Source of the DNA: Splendidivirga corallicola
GTDB lineage: Bacteria; Bacteroidota; Bacteroidia; Cytophagales; Cyclobacteriaceae
DNA length: 64,000 bases
Assembly: GCA_030442035.1 (NCBI GenBank)
Contig: JAUJEA010000013.1
Span: forward strand, 1-64,000
Reading direction: 5' to 3'
In this document: positions 8,884 through 18,430 of the stretch, in pieces
How positions within the stretch are numbered: position 1 is the first letter of the stretch
Layout of the letters: each line of letters begins with the position of its first letter
The notes under the pieces: model-generated
Databases searched by the model: none
Seen by the model: the letters and a program-made list of their open reading frames with translations, nothing else
Told to the model about the DNA's origin: nothing
Translations under genes and position numbers: made by a program

Positions 8884-10218
8884 TTAAATCATTCCCCGGG
8901 CTTTTAATTCCAGATATTTGTTGACCGAATTGATGGATAGCTCTTCCGGTTTTGTTAAAATGGTTTGAATTCCATATTGCCTTAACTCATTGGCAATTTG
9001 GTTTTTTTCCGAAACAAAACTTTGCGCAATGGTTTTGAGATATATTTGCTCCATATCTTCCGCCATATGTTTGCTGTATTCTATTATTTCGGTATTCTTG
9101 AAAAAAACAACTACCAGTAGGTGCAACTGATTGATTTTCCTGATAATGGGAAGCGCTCTTTGCAGGGCATAACTACTTTCGAAATTTGTATAAAGAAAGA
9201 TCAGACTTCTTCCTTTAATGAAATTCTTGATAACCCTGTACATTAATTCATAGTTTGCCTCAAGATTACCTTCTTTCTGTTTATAAAGTGCTTCCAGGAT
9301 CATTTTCAATTGATTTCTCTGCCTGTCTGCTTTTAATGCACTATCTATTTTATCTGAGAAAGTGATTAATCCTGCTTTGTCCTGTTTATTGATGGCAGTA
9401 TTGGCGATAACCAGACTTGTATTGATCGCATGATCCAGAAGGCTGAGCCCGTTAAATGGCATTCTCATGGATCTGCTTTTGTCTACAAGACAATAAATTT
9501 GTTGTGATCTTTCATCTTCATAGTGATTTACCATAATACGATTTACACGACTTGTTGCCTTCCAATTCACACTTTGATAATCATCACCTTTTACATACTC
9601 TTTTATTTGCTCAAACTCATAACTATGCCCTAGTCGGCGGATTTTTTTTACTCCCTGCATGTAACTTGTCTGAGAAAGAGAGATAAGCTCATATTGCTTC
9701 ATTTCAATGATCGATGGATATACCGGCACATTCTTTTCCAGGTTATGGCTACATCTTCTCTCAGCGAAACCAATGATAGATCTGATAAAAGTATGGACTT
9801 TCCCAAATGCATATTCGCCACGTACCAACGGTCTAAGATCGTAAGAAAGAATTTTCTTTTCTTTTGGTTGAAGCTTCAGGTGAATATTAAAATCTCTTTT
9901 TTGCAATTGAAAGGGAAGCTCATCAATCACTGATACTTTTAATGGAATGCCAGACTGATTTTCGATGGTCAATTTAACCTTATTGTCGGATCCCAGGGAC
10001 AATAATTTAGCCATGTCCCTTGAGCATTGAACTTTGGTGCCTGCATTATTGAGTAATAGTGTATCTACCACCAGTATGGCAATAAGTATTACCAAAGCCG
10101 TTTGTGCTACAGGAAATAACCACGGAATAATGAAGCTGAATATAAAAAGGACAATGACCGCTCCTGCGGCATAAAAGAATCTCAAGGGTAAATATAAATT
10201 CCTGACAATCCTGATCAC
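8884..10218 (-). CDS. DUF58 domain protein with VWA-like fold
   Basis: 444 residues. Two membrane helices at the N-terminus (~10-50) are followed by a beta-rich region. The DUF58 signature is RRLGHSYEFEQIKEYVKGDDYQSVNWKATSR-like, and a von Willebrand A type segment has an intact MIDAS-like DKSRS. In other bacteria DUF58 proteins pair with MoxR ATPases, and the pair is thought to act as a chaperone or remodelling module for membrane or exported proteins. The gene overlaps the stop of the MoxR gene by 4 bp and is last in the operon. It is membrane-anchored with the VWA domain in the cytoplasm (inferred). Confidence 0.9.
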   Translation of the reverse strand: MIRIVRNLYLPLRFFYAAGAVIVLFIFSFIIPWLFPVAQTALVILIAILVVDTLLLNNAGTKVQCSRDMAKLLSLGSDNKVKLTIENQSGIPLKVSVIDELPFQLQKRDFNIHLKLQPKEKKILSYDLRPLVRGEYAFGKVHTFIRSIIGFAERRCSHNLEKNVPVYPSIIEMKQYELISLSQTSYMQGVKKIRRLGHSYEFEQIKEYVKGDDYQSVNWKATSRVNRIMVNHYEDERSQQIYCLVDKSRSMRMPFNGLSLLDHAINTSLVIANTAINKQDKAGLITFSDKIDSALKADRQRNQLKMILEALYKQKEGNLEANYELMYRVIKNFIKGRSLIFLYTNFESSYALQRALPIIRKINQLHLLVVVFFKNTEIIEYSKHMAEDMEQIYLKTIAQSFVSEKNQIANELRQYGIQTILTKPEELSINSVNKYLELKARGMI

Positions 10219-11213
10219 CTTGGTACTTCTATGTTTTGAATGATGCCTTTGATAATATCTTCCACTTCAAAGCCTTCCATCTCTCTTTCGGCGGTAAGCA
10301 TAATTCGATGATTTAACACCGGATAAGCTACAAATTGAATGTCATCGGGAATGACGAATTCACGCCCTTTCATAGCGGCAATGGCTTTAGCGGATTTCAT
10401 AATGGCCAGGGATGCTCTCGGAGAAGCCCCAAGGAATAGATCACCGTTGTTTCTTGTGTTATGTACCAAAGCTGCAATGTAGTCAAGCAGTTCATCCTTG
10501 ATGTGGATCTTTTCGATGATTTCCTGGCATTTTTTAAGATTGGTTTTGTTAAGGACTTTGGCAATCTTTTGATTTTGATCCAGGCTAAAATCCTCTTTGA
10601 ATCTTTTCAGAATTATTTTTTCATCATCCAGTGAAGGATATTCTAATTTTACTCTGAACAGGAAACGGTCTAATTGTGCTTCGGGTAACTTATATGTGCC
10701 TTCCTGTTCAATGGGATTTTGTGTGGCTACAACCATAAAAGGGAACTCCATGAGGTATGTTTGACCATCCACAGTTACTTGCCTTTCTTCCATTACTTCA
10801 AACAAAGATGCCTGTGTTTTTGCCGGAGATCTGTTGATCTCATCAATAAGTACCACGTTGGAGAAAACAGGACCCTGATTGAAAACGAATTCAGAGTTTT
10901 TCATATTGAAAACCGAAGTGCCGATAACATCAGAGGGCATTAAATCAGGCGTGAACTGTATCCTGGAAAAATCAACAGAAATCGTTTTAGCCAGTAATTT
11001 AGCCGTAAGGGTCTTGGCAATACCCGGAACTCCTTCCAGAAGCACATGCCCTTTTGTGAATAATGCAGCAAGAAAAAGATCGATCATCTTGTCTTGTCCG
11101 ACTATGACCTTATGAACCTCATTTTTTACCTTCAGAACATGGTTTCGCAGATCATTCAGTTCTTCCTGAAATTGATTTTGTTCTATAGTTTCTTCCATAT
11201 TATTTATTTGCAA
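10215..11213 (-). CDS. MoxR-family AAA+ ATPase
   Basis: 332 residues, normal for MoxR ATPases. Walker A is GVPGIAKT, Walker B is VVLIDEINRSPAKTQ, and sensor 1 is VVATQNPIEQEGTYKLPEAQLDRF. The C-terminal lid domain includes GASPRASLAIMKSAKA and DDIQFVAYPVLNHR. These are the standard signatures of the family. It probably hydrolyses ATP to remodel a partner, most likely the neighbouring DUF58 protein and the DUF4350/DUF4129 membrane proteins. The start overlaps the upstream gene by 10 bp; an internal Met at codon 6 (11198) is an alternative start. Confidence 0.93.
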   Translation of the reverse strand: MQINNMEETIEQNQFQEELNDLRNHVLKVKNEVHKVIVGQDKMIDLFLAALFTKGHVLLEGVPGIAKTLTAKLLAKTISVDFSRIQFTPDLMPSDVIGTSVFNMKNSEFVFNQGPVFSNVVLIDEINRSPAKTQASLFEVMEERQVTVDGQTYLMEFPFMVVATQNPIEQEGTYKLPEAQLDRFLFRVKLEYPSLDDEKIILKRFKEDFSLDQNQKIAKVLNKTNLKKCQEIIEKIHIKDELLDYIAALVHNTRNNGDLFLGASPRASLAIMKSAKAIAAMKGREFVIPDDIQFVAYPVLNHRIMLTAEREMEGFEVEDIIKGIIQNIEVPR

Positions 11214-12454
11214 TTTTGATAAAACGCTTGAATAGCTTCATGAAAATTAATGAGTAATTCTTCAGAGACTTCAGTTATCTTGTTTATCCTATTGTACATT
11301 CTGAAGATACGTTCAACACTTTCGAATGGAACTTCAGATTTTGTTACAATTTTTTGAATTAGGTTTTCGTCGATTTCATTCGTGTTGATATGGTAATGAT
11401 TTCTAATATATTCCAGGAATAATTTCATTTTCAGAAGCCCTAGCTTCCTATGATTGTTTTGCTGAAAATAAAGTCTTCCAATTGTTTCCGTGAATTCAAT
11501 CGAAGTATTGGTGTTTGACTCAATAACAGGAATTGTCCTTTGTTTTCTTTTAGCCTGGAATACCAAATACAATAAAACAAGGGACAACAAAAGATACCAG
11601 GCCCATCTTAGACCGGGCTGTGATAAAATATATTTGAAAGGGCTTTCCTGTTGTCCCCGATTTGAATCGTTTGACAGATTTGGTAGCTTACTATACTCAT
11701 CCCAATAGATGTTTCCTTCCGGTAAATACGAAAAGACTTTCTCTGCATAGACAAGGCCTGGCTCATGGGCCATATGTAAATTACTGAAAGCATCAGGAAC
11801 ACTATGAATATAAAAGAATCCCTGACCATAAGGCACCTCAATGAAATTGGGATTGTCGTCATTGACATAGCCTAATATCCTGATATTGGTATCACAATCC
11901 AGACTGTCAAAAGTGAGCCAGGATTGTGTGTAGCGTTTATATCTTTTAATATGATCAATTTCATATTTCTTATTAGCTGTTAAGGCATATTCCGGAAGAT
12001 TTAGATCTACGGCATCATCTTCTACAAACCAAAAGTAATGATCACAATCTATGTCAAGCAGGTAATCCAGAATTGAAGCAACGGAGGGAGAATCTTCACA
12101 GGAGATAAAAGCATTGTTTCCTTTGGAAACGAATGAAAGCAAACTATCCAAATCAACCTCACTATAAAACAAGCGGCTTCCAATGAATACGTAATTTGAT
12201 GTTCCTTTATAAGCCCCAAAATCATAATTTCTTATGGCTTTTTTGGAAACTTCAAATGTATGATCGTCACTTGTACCTTTCAGTAGCTCTGAAATAATAT
12301 AAGCTCCATAGGGTTGTTTTTCATCTATCTTGTAAGTTTCAGTCCAGCTATAACTTTTTCTGCCATCTCTTTTATAATAGTATATAAAGATGGCCAGTAT
12401 CGCCAAAATAGCAATAATCGCTACAACAGTAAGGACGTGATTTCTATTTTTCAA
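11204..12454 (-). CDS. DUF4350 domain membrane protein
   Basis: 416 residues. A membrane helix at ~8-27 is followed by an extracytoplasmic domain with a Rossmann-like DUF4350 region (PYGAYIISELL near residue 49; VFIGSRLFYSEVDLDSLLSFV). A second helix at ~285-303 (WAWYLLLSLVLLYLVFQAKR) leads to a cytoplasmic tail of about 110 residues. This is the standard partner in Bacteroidota MoxR operons. The function is unknown; a membrane complex with the ATPase is inferred from conserved order. It overlaps the upstream gene by 11 bp and the downstream one by 10 bp, so translation is probably coupled. Confidence 0.85.
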   Translation of the reverse strand: MKNRNHVLTVVAIIAILAILAIFIYYYKRDGRKSYSWTETYKIDEKQPYGAYIISELLKGTSDDHTFEVSKKAIRNYDFGAYKGTSNYVFIGSRLFYSEVDLDSLLSFVSKGNNAFISCEDSPSVASILDYLLDIDCDHYFWFVEDDAVDLNLPEYALTANKKYEIDHIKRYKRYTQSWLTFDSLDCDTNIRILGYVNDDNPNFIEVPYGQGFFYIHSVPDAFSNLHMAHEPGLVYAEKVFSYLPEGNIYWDEYSKLPNLSNDSNRGQQESPFKYILSQPGLRWAWYLLLSLVLLYLVFQAKRKQRTIPVIESNTNTSIEFTETIGRLYFQQNNHRKLGLLKMKLFLEYIRNHYHINTNEIDENLIQKIVTKSEVPFESVERIFRMYNRINKITEVSEELLINFHEAIQAFYQNCK

Positions 12455-13190
12455 TGTCTTTATTTCTGATCAGATCGATGAAATTTTTGAATTTAATACT
12501 AGTGCTATCAAAAAAGGACTGATTGACTTCCAGGTCTCCATACCATACTCTTTCAAAAGTTAGGGTCAGATGCTCGAAAGTATCGGCTCCTTCTTTGTTT
12601 CTCATTTCGTATACATATTCATTATTTGTTTTGTCCTTTTTCCATAGTATCCAATTCAATTGACTTAGTTCCTTAATGATCATCAGGTAATAAATCCTCA
12701 AAGCCAATCGAAGGTCATTATTTTCCAATGCTTCTCGCAAGAATCTATCTAGGTCAGATTCATGCAGGTGATCTTCCAAGTCCTCAATGGTATACTCTTG
12801 TTTTTTTAGCTTGGTGTTACTTCGAGAGAAGGCATTAAAATTAAACAACTTGCTAATGATAAAGACCAATATAGCTATGAAAACAACATACATAATGATT
12901 TTAAAAACCGGTCCTGCTGAAGAAAATAATGGCATATTAAACGAAAGGTTATTAGCCTGTTGTTTATTTTCTTGCTTGATTTTATCTTTTATCTGATCCA
13001 GCTCATTTTCCTGCTTTAGCTTGTTCCAGTCTTTTTTGTCGAATTTTCTTAGTTCCGGTGCGATATTTTTTGCCTGCTCATTTTGAGCCCCTTGCCCCAA
13101 ACAATTCAAAGTGCCACTTGTAATCATAGATAAGGACATCATGATGGTTACTATGAACTTTATAGTGCGATTATTCATTGCCCGTCTCAA
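12444..13190 (-). CDS. DUF4129 domain membrane protein
   Basis: 248 residues. An N-terminal signal segment (MSLSMITSGTLNCLG-like) leads to a charged, Gln/Lys-rich stretch (~35-75), a single membrane helix (FKIIMYVVFIAILVFIISKLF, ~97-117) and a C-terminal cytoplasmic DUF4129-type domain. The domain includes DLRLALRIYYLMIIKELS, LNWILWKKDKTNNEY and FERVWYGDLEV. The W-Y-G motif and helical R-x-Y-Y segment are typical of DUF4129 in this operon. Alternative starts at Met5 or Met17 would fit the signal better. It overlaps the SpoIIM-like gene by 4 bp. Confidence 0.8.
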   Translation of the reverse strand: MRRAMNNRTIKFIVTIMMSLSMITSGTLNCLGQGAQNEQAKNIAPELRKFDKKDWNKLKQENELDQIKDKIKQENKQQANNLSFNMPLFSSAGPVFKIIMYVVFIAILVFIISKLFNFNAFSRSNTKLKKQEYTIEDLEDHLHESDLDRFLREALENNDLRLALRIYYLMIIKELSQLNWILWKKDKTNNEYVYEMRNKEGADTFEHLTLTFERVWYGDLEVNQSFFDSTSIKFKNFIDLIRNKDIEK

Positions 13191-15025
13191 TATGATTTGC
13201 TTATCGTTCCGAAATTTCTGATCCTTTCCTTCAACCCGTTGGCTTCCTTAATTTCTTTTAAGGAAAAAAATAAAAGTCCCTTTCCACTGAATAAAAGAGG
13301 AAGCGCTATGTTCATTGCAACAATAGAAATAAATACACTTACAATGATGAATATGGACTCCATTTGTTGTGGTTCAAAAGGCAGGTTCCATTTCAGGATT
13401 TCTATATAAAATAGTAGAAACGGGGAATTCATAAAAAAGAAAAAGGTAAATGTGAGAAAGGCCAGCGTGAGGAAAAGTTGTATCATTCGCCCGTAATTAC
13501 CTGATAACAATTGGAATGATTGTCCAAAAGCAGTGAAAATGTTTCGTTTATCATGAATACTAATAAAAATGCTTAATGCAATAATCGGAAGCGATAGCAA
13601 CAATGTAATAATGGCCAGTGCATCCGGAAGGAAAAATAGTGTATTTACGCAAGCCATGAATGCGAGGCATTTTAAAAAAATGATCAGGTTCCTGCCAAAC
13701 CTGTTTTTAGAAGTGTCAGAGTCCGATGTTTCTTTATGTAAAAATGTGAATATGAAAAAGACATTAACTGTAACTAAAATGGTATTCAATAAATACAGTA
13801 TAGGCAACTCATCATATGAAAAGAAGGTTGAAATTTTTCCAAACATCCATTGCTGATAGGTCGGATCTCCCTTTAGATGATCACTTAAGACATAAACGGC
13901 GAGAGGTACATAAATGAGCGCACTGATTATATTGATCTTCAGCAATCTTGTAAAATATTTTTTGTAAAAGGTGATCACATCCCTGAATATCTCATGACTG
14001 GATTTGATCTTATCCTTCACTTGTAAAACATTGCTACGTTGCGGAGCAAGCTGGACATCCCGCATCGAAATATCCTGTGAATTCCTGGCTTTCCTAATAG
14101 GATACCAGATAAAATACAATGCAATAAAGAAAGCGGAAAGTAGAATGATCGATGCCCTTAAAATATCCGGAACATCAGTATATCTGGTGACAAATGATTC
14201 CAGTATGGCAGCAAACACTAATATAGGCACTACACCAATCAGCAATTTTAATCCCCTCAAAGCCGACACCTGAAAAGACTGGAGCCTTGAATAAGTTCCC
14301 GGGAATAAAAGCCCTTTTCCCAAAACCAACCCTGAGCCACCCGCAATAATGATAGACGATATTTCCAAGGTGCCGTGTATCCAGATGGTCAGGAACGATT
14401 CCATAAATAAATCCCTTTCAATAAAAAAATATTGAAAGGTCCCTACCATGATACCATTATAGACCATGATTGCCACTGTGCCAATAGCAAAAAAGACACC
14501 CAAAATAAATGTTCTGAATGCTACCAGTACATTGTTTACCGTAATCCCGAGTAGCATATCCACTTCATTCATTTTTTTATAGACTGCCATGGGATCACCA
14601 CCTTTGATGTTTTCAACGGTCATCTCAACGTAACTCTCACCTAAAATGGTTTTGCTGAAATCTGGATCATTTACGGAGGAAAGAATTCCAATGGCCACTG
14701 AAAGAGCAAATATGACAAATGATAAAATAAGTTCTTTCCTGCATTGATACACAATGATGGGCAATTCCTCTCTCCAAAATTGGATAAACCGGTGCTTTCT
14801 CTCTTTTTTGTTTTTATATATACTATAAAATACTTTTTGTGCTGTATTGTTTAAATAGATACGGACTGATCTGAAAGGATAAAAAGTTCTGGCGTAAGAA
14901 AGGTCATCAGTTATTTGGACAAATAGCCTGCTGAGTTGATCGGGATCTCTTTTAGAAGATTTTAAGATTTGTTCAAATTCTTTCCACTTTTCCTTATTTT
15001 GCTCTATAAATTTGGTTTCTTTCAC
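13187..15025 (-). CDS. SpoIIM-family membrane protein fused to a second polytopic domain
   Basis: 612 residues. Residues ~1-330 match the stage II sporulation protein M (DUF95) family as found in non-sporulating Bacteroidota. Signatures are RDPDQLSRLFVQITDDLSYARTFYP-like at the N-terminus, GILSS, VNNVLVAFRTFILGVFF, then IWIHGTLEISSIIIAGGSGL. Residues ~350-612 form a second block with about six further membrane helices, which is often a separate gene in related operons. It is the first gene of the operon and is divergent from the RDD gene at 15160. The function is unknown; the SpoIIM label does not imply sporulation here. Confidence 0.8.
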   Translation of the reverse strand: MKETKFIEQNKEKWKEFEQILKSSKRDPDQLSRLFVQITDDLSYARTFYPFRSVRIYLNNTAQKVFYSIYKNKKERKHRFIQFWREELPIIVYQCRKELILSFVIFALSVAIGILSSVNDPDFSKTILGESYVEMTVENIKGGDPMAVYKKMNEVDMLLGITVNNVLVAFRTFILGVFFAIGTVAIMVYNGIMVGTFQYFFIERDLFMESFLTIWIHGTLEISSIIIAGGSGLVLGKGLLFPGTYSRLQSFQVSALRGLKLLIGVVPILVFAAILESFVTRYTDVPDILRASIILLSAFFIALYFIWYPIRKARNSQDISMRDVQLAPQRSNVLQVKDKIKSSHEIFRDVITFYKKYFTRLLKINIISALIYVPLAVYVLSDHLKGDPTYQQWMFGKISTFFSYDELPILYLLNTILVTVNVFFIFTFLHKETSDSDTSKNRFGRNLIIFLKCLAFMACVNTLFFLPDALAIITLLLSLPIIALSIFISIHDKRNIFTAFGQSFQLLSGNYGRMIQLFLTLAFLTFTFFFFMNSPFLLFYIEILKWNLPFEPQQMESIFIIVSVFISIVAMNIALPLLFSGKGLLFFSLKEIKEANGLKERIRNFGTISKSY

Positions 15026-15159
15026 TAAGAAATGTGTTTATTGACTAATTGGTTGTGTAGAAGTTGCTATTTAAATATTTTCGATGATTTTTAGAAAGAA
15101 ATGGAAATGTTAAATGGTACGTTTGTAAAATTTTTAAAAGATACACTTCAGATATTTAA

Positions 15160-15876
15160 ATGCAAACTATTGAGATTAATACTACACAGAACGTAGTGAT
15201 ACAATATGAAATGGCTGGTTTAAAGGAAAGAATACTTGCATTTTTTCTGGATTCCCTCATTATTTGGAGCTCGGTTTTCATTTTGGCAGCCATGCTGGCA
15301 TCCACGGTAGGAGAGGTCATTACCTATATTGTTACTTCATTGATATTCTTTTTTTACACGCTGGTTAGTGAGATCATCATGGATGGTCAAACTATTGGGA
15401 AAAAGGCATTAAAAATAAAAGTGATCAAATTGAATGGAAAGGAACCTGTACTGAGCGATTACCTTCTTCGATGGGTGTTCCGAATTGTGGATATCTATTT
15501 TTCTTTGGGCACTATTGCCTCCATATTAATCAGTTCTTCCGATAAGGGACAAAGGATAGGGGATATGATGGCGAATACCGTGATCATTAAAACGGACCCA
15601 ACGATCGGCTTTGGACTGAATGATATATTGAAGATCAGCTCGTTGGAGAATTACAACCCTGAATACCCCGAAGCACGCAAGCTGAGCGAGGAAAGTATGT
15701 TGCTTGTCCAAAACCTGCTTCATACAATCAATAAACACCCTAATAAAGCCCATGGAGAAGCACTGACCATGTTGGTTGATAAATTGTGCAGTGAGCTAAA
15801 CATTGAGGAAAAACCCAAAGACAAAAAGGCTTTTCTAAAAACCCTGCTCAAGGATTACGTGGTGTTAACCAGGTAA
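15160..15876 (+). CDS. RDD family membrane protein with a soluble C-terminal extension
   Basis: 238 residues. The RDD domain covers ~18-150: AGLKERILAFFLDSLIIW with the R...D pair, then GQTIGKKALKIKVI and LLRWVFRIVDIYFS, with three to four membrane helices. The last ~85 residues are soluble and helical. The gene is divergent from the SpoIIM/MoxR operon with a 134-bp shared upstream region. RDD proteins commonly accompany SpoIIM genes in this phylum; a transport or scaffold role in the same membrane complex is inferred only. Confidence 0.85.
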   Translation: MQTIEINTTQNVVIQYEMAGLKERILAFFLDSLIIWSSVFILAAMLASTVGEVITYIVTSLIFFFYTLVSEIIMDGQTIGKKALKIKVIKLNGKEPVLSDYLLRWVFRIVDIYFSLGTIASILISSSDKGQRIGDMMANTVIIKTDPTIGFGLNDILKISSLENYNPEYPEARKLSEESMLLVQNLLHTINKHPNKAHGEALTMLVDKLCSELNIEEKPKDKKAFLKTLLKDYVVLTR

Positions 15877-16046
15877 TCAGTCAAGACTATAGATAAAATA
15901 TCTTGGAAAAAAGAAAAGAGTAGCCGAAGTGACCGATATTTGAAAAACGTCAGACACCTTATACTCCAAGTTTAAAAATTAATTTGTAGCCTTTTTGTGA
16001 ATAACGTTAAATGCTCATTACTATAGACTTAATACTGTAGTTGAGA

Positions 16047-16502
16047 CTATTTATCGTTGATCACCCTGGTATTGGTAATACTATCATGCCACCCAATAGC
16101 TTTGTTTCCAAGAAAAGAAAAAGGTTCAAAAGGAATAAACCTACAGAGCGTACGCCCCAAAGTATTTCCGAAGTTTGGATGATGTCCATCTTTAGTTACT
16201 ACTTTTGTTCCTGTAATAAGTTTGCCAAGTGTCTTTCCGAAAGCCACTTCCATCACAGAATAATAAAGCGTAATACTGCCATATACTAATAAGAGGTATA
16301 TAAGATCTAAGTCCTCTTCATCATTTAGCGCATTTTCATCAATAGCAAAGATGAAAACAAAGACCAGGATGGCTACAACATAGCTGGCAATCCGATCAAT
16401 GATATAATTTATAAAGCGTTTTCCTCCACTGGCAAGTCTGGCTTCTACATCCAATGTTCTATTTTGTGGGAAATCCCCATCAAGAACTTGATTGGTCTCC
16501 AT
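16047..16502 (-). CDS. RDD family membrane protein
   Basis: 151 residues. RASGGKRFINYIIDRIASYVV-like first helix with the R...D pair, then FGKTLGKLITGTKVVTKDG, GRTLCRFIPFEPFSFLG and WHDSITNTRVI at the C-terminus. These are the standard RDD elements, with three predicted membrane helices. It is a second RDD gene within 1 kb, convergent with the one at 15160 and shorter, without its C-terminal extension. The substrate or partner is unknown. Confidence 0.85.
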   Translation of the reverse strand: METNQVLDGDFPQNRTLDVEARLASGGKRFINYIIDRIASYVVAILVFVFIFAIDENALNDEEDLDLIYLLLVYGSITLYYSVMEVAFGKTLGKLITGTKVVTKDGHHPNFGNTLGRTLCRFIPFEPFSFLGNKAIGWHDSITNTRVINDK

Positions 16503-16653
16503 AACTTCTTAAAGTTTTGATTTTCAAAACGAGAAATTTAGATGGAGCCTTCTGAACTAAAAAAAATAAACCAGGCTATACCTTACAAATGTTTGAATTC
16601 AAAACAGAAGTTTCGGGACCAAATTTTATAGCAACATTTGGATTAAATGATGC

Positions 16654-17742
16654 TTAGACAAACCTTACAGAATGTATTAAAGGAAGATTGTGATTCAAGC
16701 AGTCCCAGCTATCGCCTTTGTCATTGGATATGTAAAGATTACCAGTCGTTGTTCCAAAAGCTACAGTACTCCCTGTAGTATCCAAAGCATGTCTGAATAC
16801 AATATCATAACAACTTTCCTGCGGTAGCCCTTGTGTCAAAGTCTCCCAGCTTTTACCACCATCTGTAGTTCTGCATACACAAAGGGATTTATCAATAGCT
16901 ACGCGAACCTCATCGCTGACAGCTGGCACTACCCAGGCGGTATTGGTATCTTCTTCATCAAGTGCAATGGCAAATCCGAACCGGGCAGGACCATTGTTGG
17001 AGGAGATTTCATACCATAGCGTGCCTCCATCATCCGATTTAAAAATACCACAGTGGTTTTGCTGCCACATGATTTTTTGATTTTTCGGATGGGCTACCAG
17101 TAAATGAGGATCCTGACCAATTTCGGAATCGGGATCTGGCAAGAATTCGGCTTTCAACCCTTTATTCATAGGGTGCCAATCCTTACCGCCATTTTTTGTT
17201 TCAAATACGCCCGCGCAGCTGATTCCTATATAAATATGATTTGGATTGTTTTTGTCGACTACTATGGAATGGATCCCGGGATGATCTCTTCCACCTCCAA
17301 ACCAGCCTGTCTTGCGTGACGGATGATTCCACAGCCCGTCAACCAATTGAAAATCTTTCCCTCCATCTTTGCTTTCAAACAAACCTCCTGGTTCTGTTCC
17401 TATCAAGATGTGATCGGCATTTCCGTTTACCTCTGGTTGAAGGACCCATAAATATTTAAGTGAAGCAGGAACTCCATCTTTGATTTCCTCATTTTCCGGA
17501 TATACTGGTGCCTGAACTTCTTCCCAGCTCTGTCCCTGATCTGCCGAGTAATGCAATTTACAACCCCAATGACCATGGTCCTGGCATGCCCACCATTTTT
17601 GTTGTTTTTCATCGCTGATTGCATAGGAGACCGGAATTCCCGGAAAAGAGTCACCAACATATTGCCATCCGTTTGTGTTTCTTTTGTATACAATTAATCC
17701 TTTTCGAGTGCCTAATAATAATGTGTTCTTTTCTGTCGACAT
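16654..17742 (-). CDS. BNR/Asp-box beta-propeller protein (sialidase-like fold)
   Basis: 362 residues, no signal peptide, so cytoplasmic. Six Asp-box motifs (S/T-x-D/N-x-G-x-x-W/F) are spread along the chain: SADQGQSW, SKDGGKDF, TKNGGKDW, SDDGGTLW, TTDGGKSW and SNDKGDSW. They mark the blades of a propeller. The N-terminus (LLLGTRKGLIVYKR) is the first blade strand. It resembles the WD40/YVTN/BNR-like family often labelled exo-alpha-sialidase or glycosyl hydrolase; there is no direct sign of catalytic sialidase residues. The MoaD-like gene lies 82 bp upstream on the same strand. The pair's role is unknown. Confidence 0.85.
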   Translation of the reverse strand: MSTEKNTLLLGTRKGLIVYKRNTNGWQYVGDSFPGIPVSYAISDEKQQKWWACQDHGHWGCKLHYSADQGQSWEEVQAPVYPENEEIKDGVPASLKYLWVLQPEVNGNADHILIGTEPGGLFESKDGGKDFQLVDGLWNHPSRKTGWFGGGRDHPGIHSIVVDKNNPNHIYIGISCAGVFETKNGGKDWHPMNKGLKAEFLPDPDSEIGQDPHLLVAHPKNQKIMWQQNHCGIFKSDDGGTLWYEISSNNGPARFGFAIALDEEDTNTAWVVPAVSDEVRVAIDKSLCVCRTTDGGKSWETLTQGLPQESCYDIVFRHALDTTGSTVAFGTTTGNLYISNDKGDSWDCLNHNLPLIHSVRFV

Positions 17743-17824
17743 GGTTAAAATTTTGAGTTTTATTGATTTGTTGGTTTAGATTTTCCTCCTGTGAGTGAAA
17801 GACTATAACATTTTATTTTCCAGG

Positions 17825-18118
17825 CTAACCTCCTGAAAGGGCTTGCATGATGAATATTTCATCTTCTTCATCAACCATGTCACCGAGGGATTCCTTATCC
17901 TCGATCAGTGTATTACCAATAAAAATATTCACATGTTTTCTCAACATTCCCTGATCATCAACAATATAGGTAGAAAGCTTTGGATATAATTTATCCAGGT
18001 CTTTTAGTACCTCTGCCACTGTTTTTCCCTGGACCCTTACTTCTTTGAGATCAGGATAAAAGCGCTTGAGCGCATAGGTAAATTTTACGGTAGGCATGAC
18101 TTTTGTGAAATCGTTCAA
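17825..18118 (-). CDS. MoaD/ThiS-family ubiquitin-like protein
   Basis: 97 residues with the beta-grasp pattern of MoaD/ThiS: VKFTYALKRF, VRVQGKTVAEVLKDLDKLYP, NIFIGNTLI and DEEDEIFIMQALSGG. It ends exactly in Gly-Gly, the site that is adenylated and thiocarboxylated in sulfur-carrier proteins. It is probably co-transcribed with the beta-propeller gene downstream. No moaE, moeB or thi genes are near, so classic molybdopterin or thiazole synthesis is not indicated by context. The protein may serve as a sulfur carrier or modifier for another reaction. Confidence 0.88.
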   Translation of the reverse strand: MNDFTKVMPTVKFTYALKRFYPDLKEVRVQGKTVAEVLKDLDKLYPKLSTYIVDDQGMLRKHVNIFIGNTLIEDKESLGDMVDEEDEIFIMQALSGG

Positions 18119-18430
18119 CTTCAGAAATTTAGTTAATTAAGCTTTATTGGTCAAACAACTATTTAGGTAATTGTGAATTTTGGTTTCTTAATTTTGAATG
18201 AATTAGAACAAATTTCAAATGTTACCAACAGGTGATCAACTTAAATCAATGGATAATAGAAATCATGGTGCATGTTTTAATATAAAAAAAACTCAATGCC
18301 TTTTTTATTTGTGAATGTCTTGAAATCAGGGCTTTGAAAATATTATTTAAAGCCCAGGCAACAGATTGATCATATTTGACATCTACAATAGGTGTAAACA
18401 AGATGTTAACGGTCATAACTCAAAACAATC
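18119..18430. other. Divergent intergenic region
   Basis: AT-rich, between the MoaD-like gene (minus) and the DUF5686 gene (plus). It should hold both promoters. No repeat, hairpin or small ORF seen. Confidence 0.4.

Noticed and set aside
13187-15025. Sporulation function from the SpoIIM match
   Set aside because: No other sporulation gene is present and SpoIIM-like proteins are common in non-sporulating Bacteroidota within MoxR operons.
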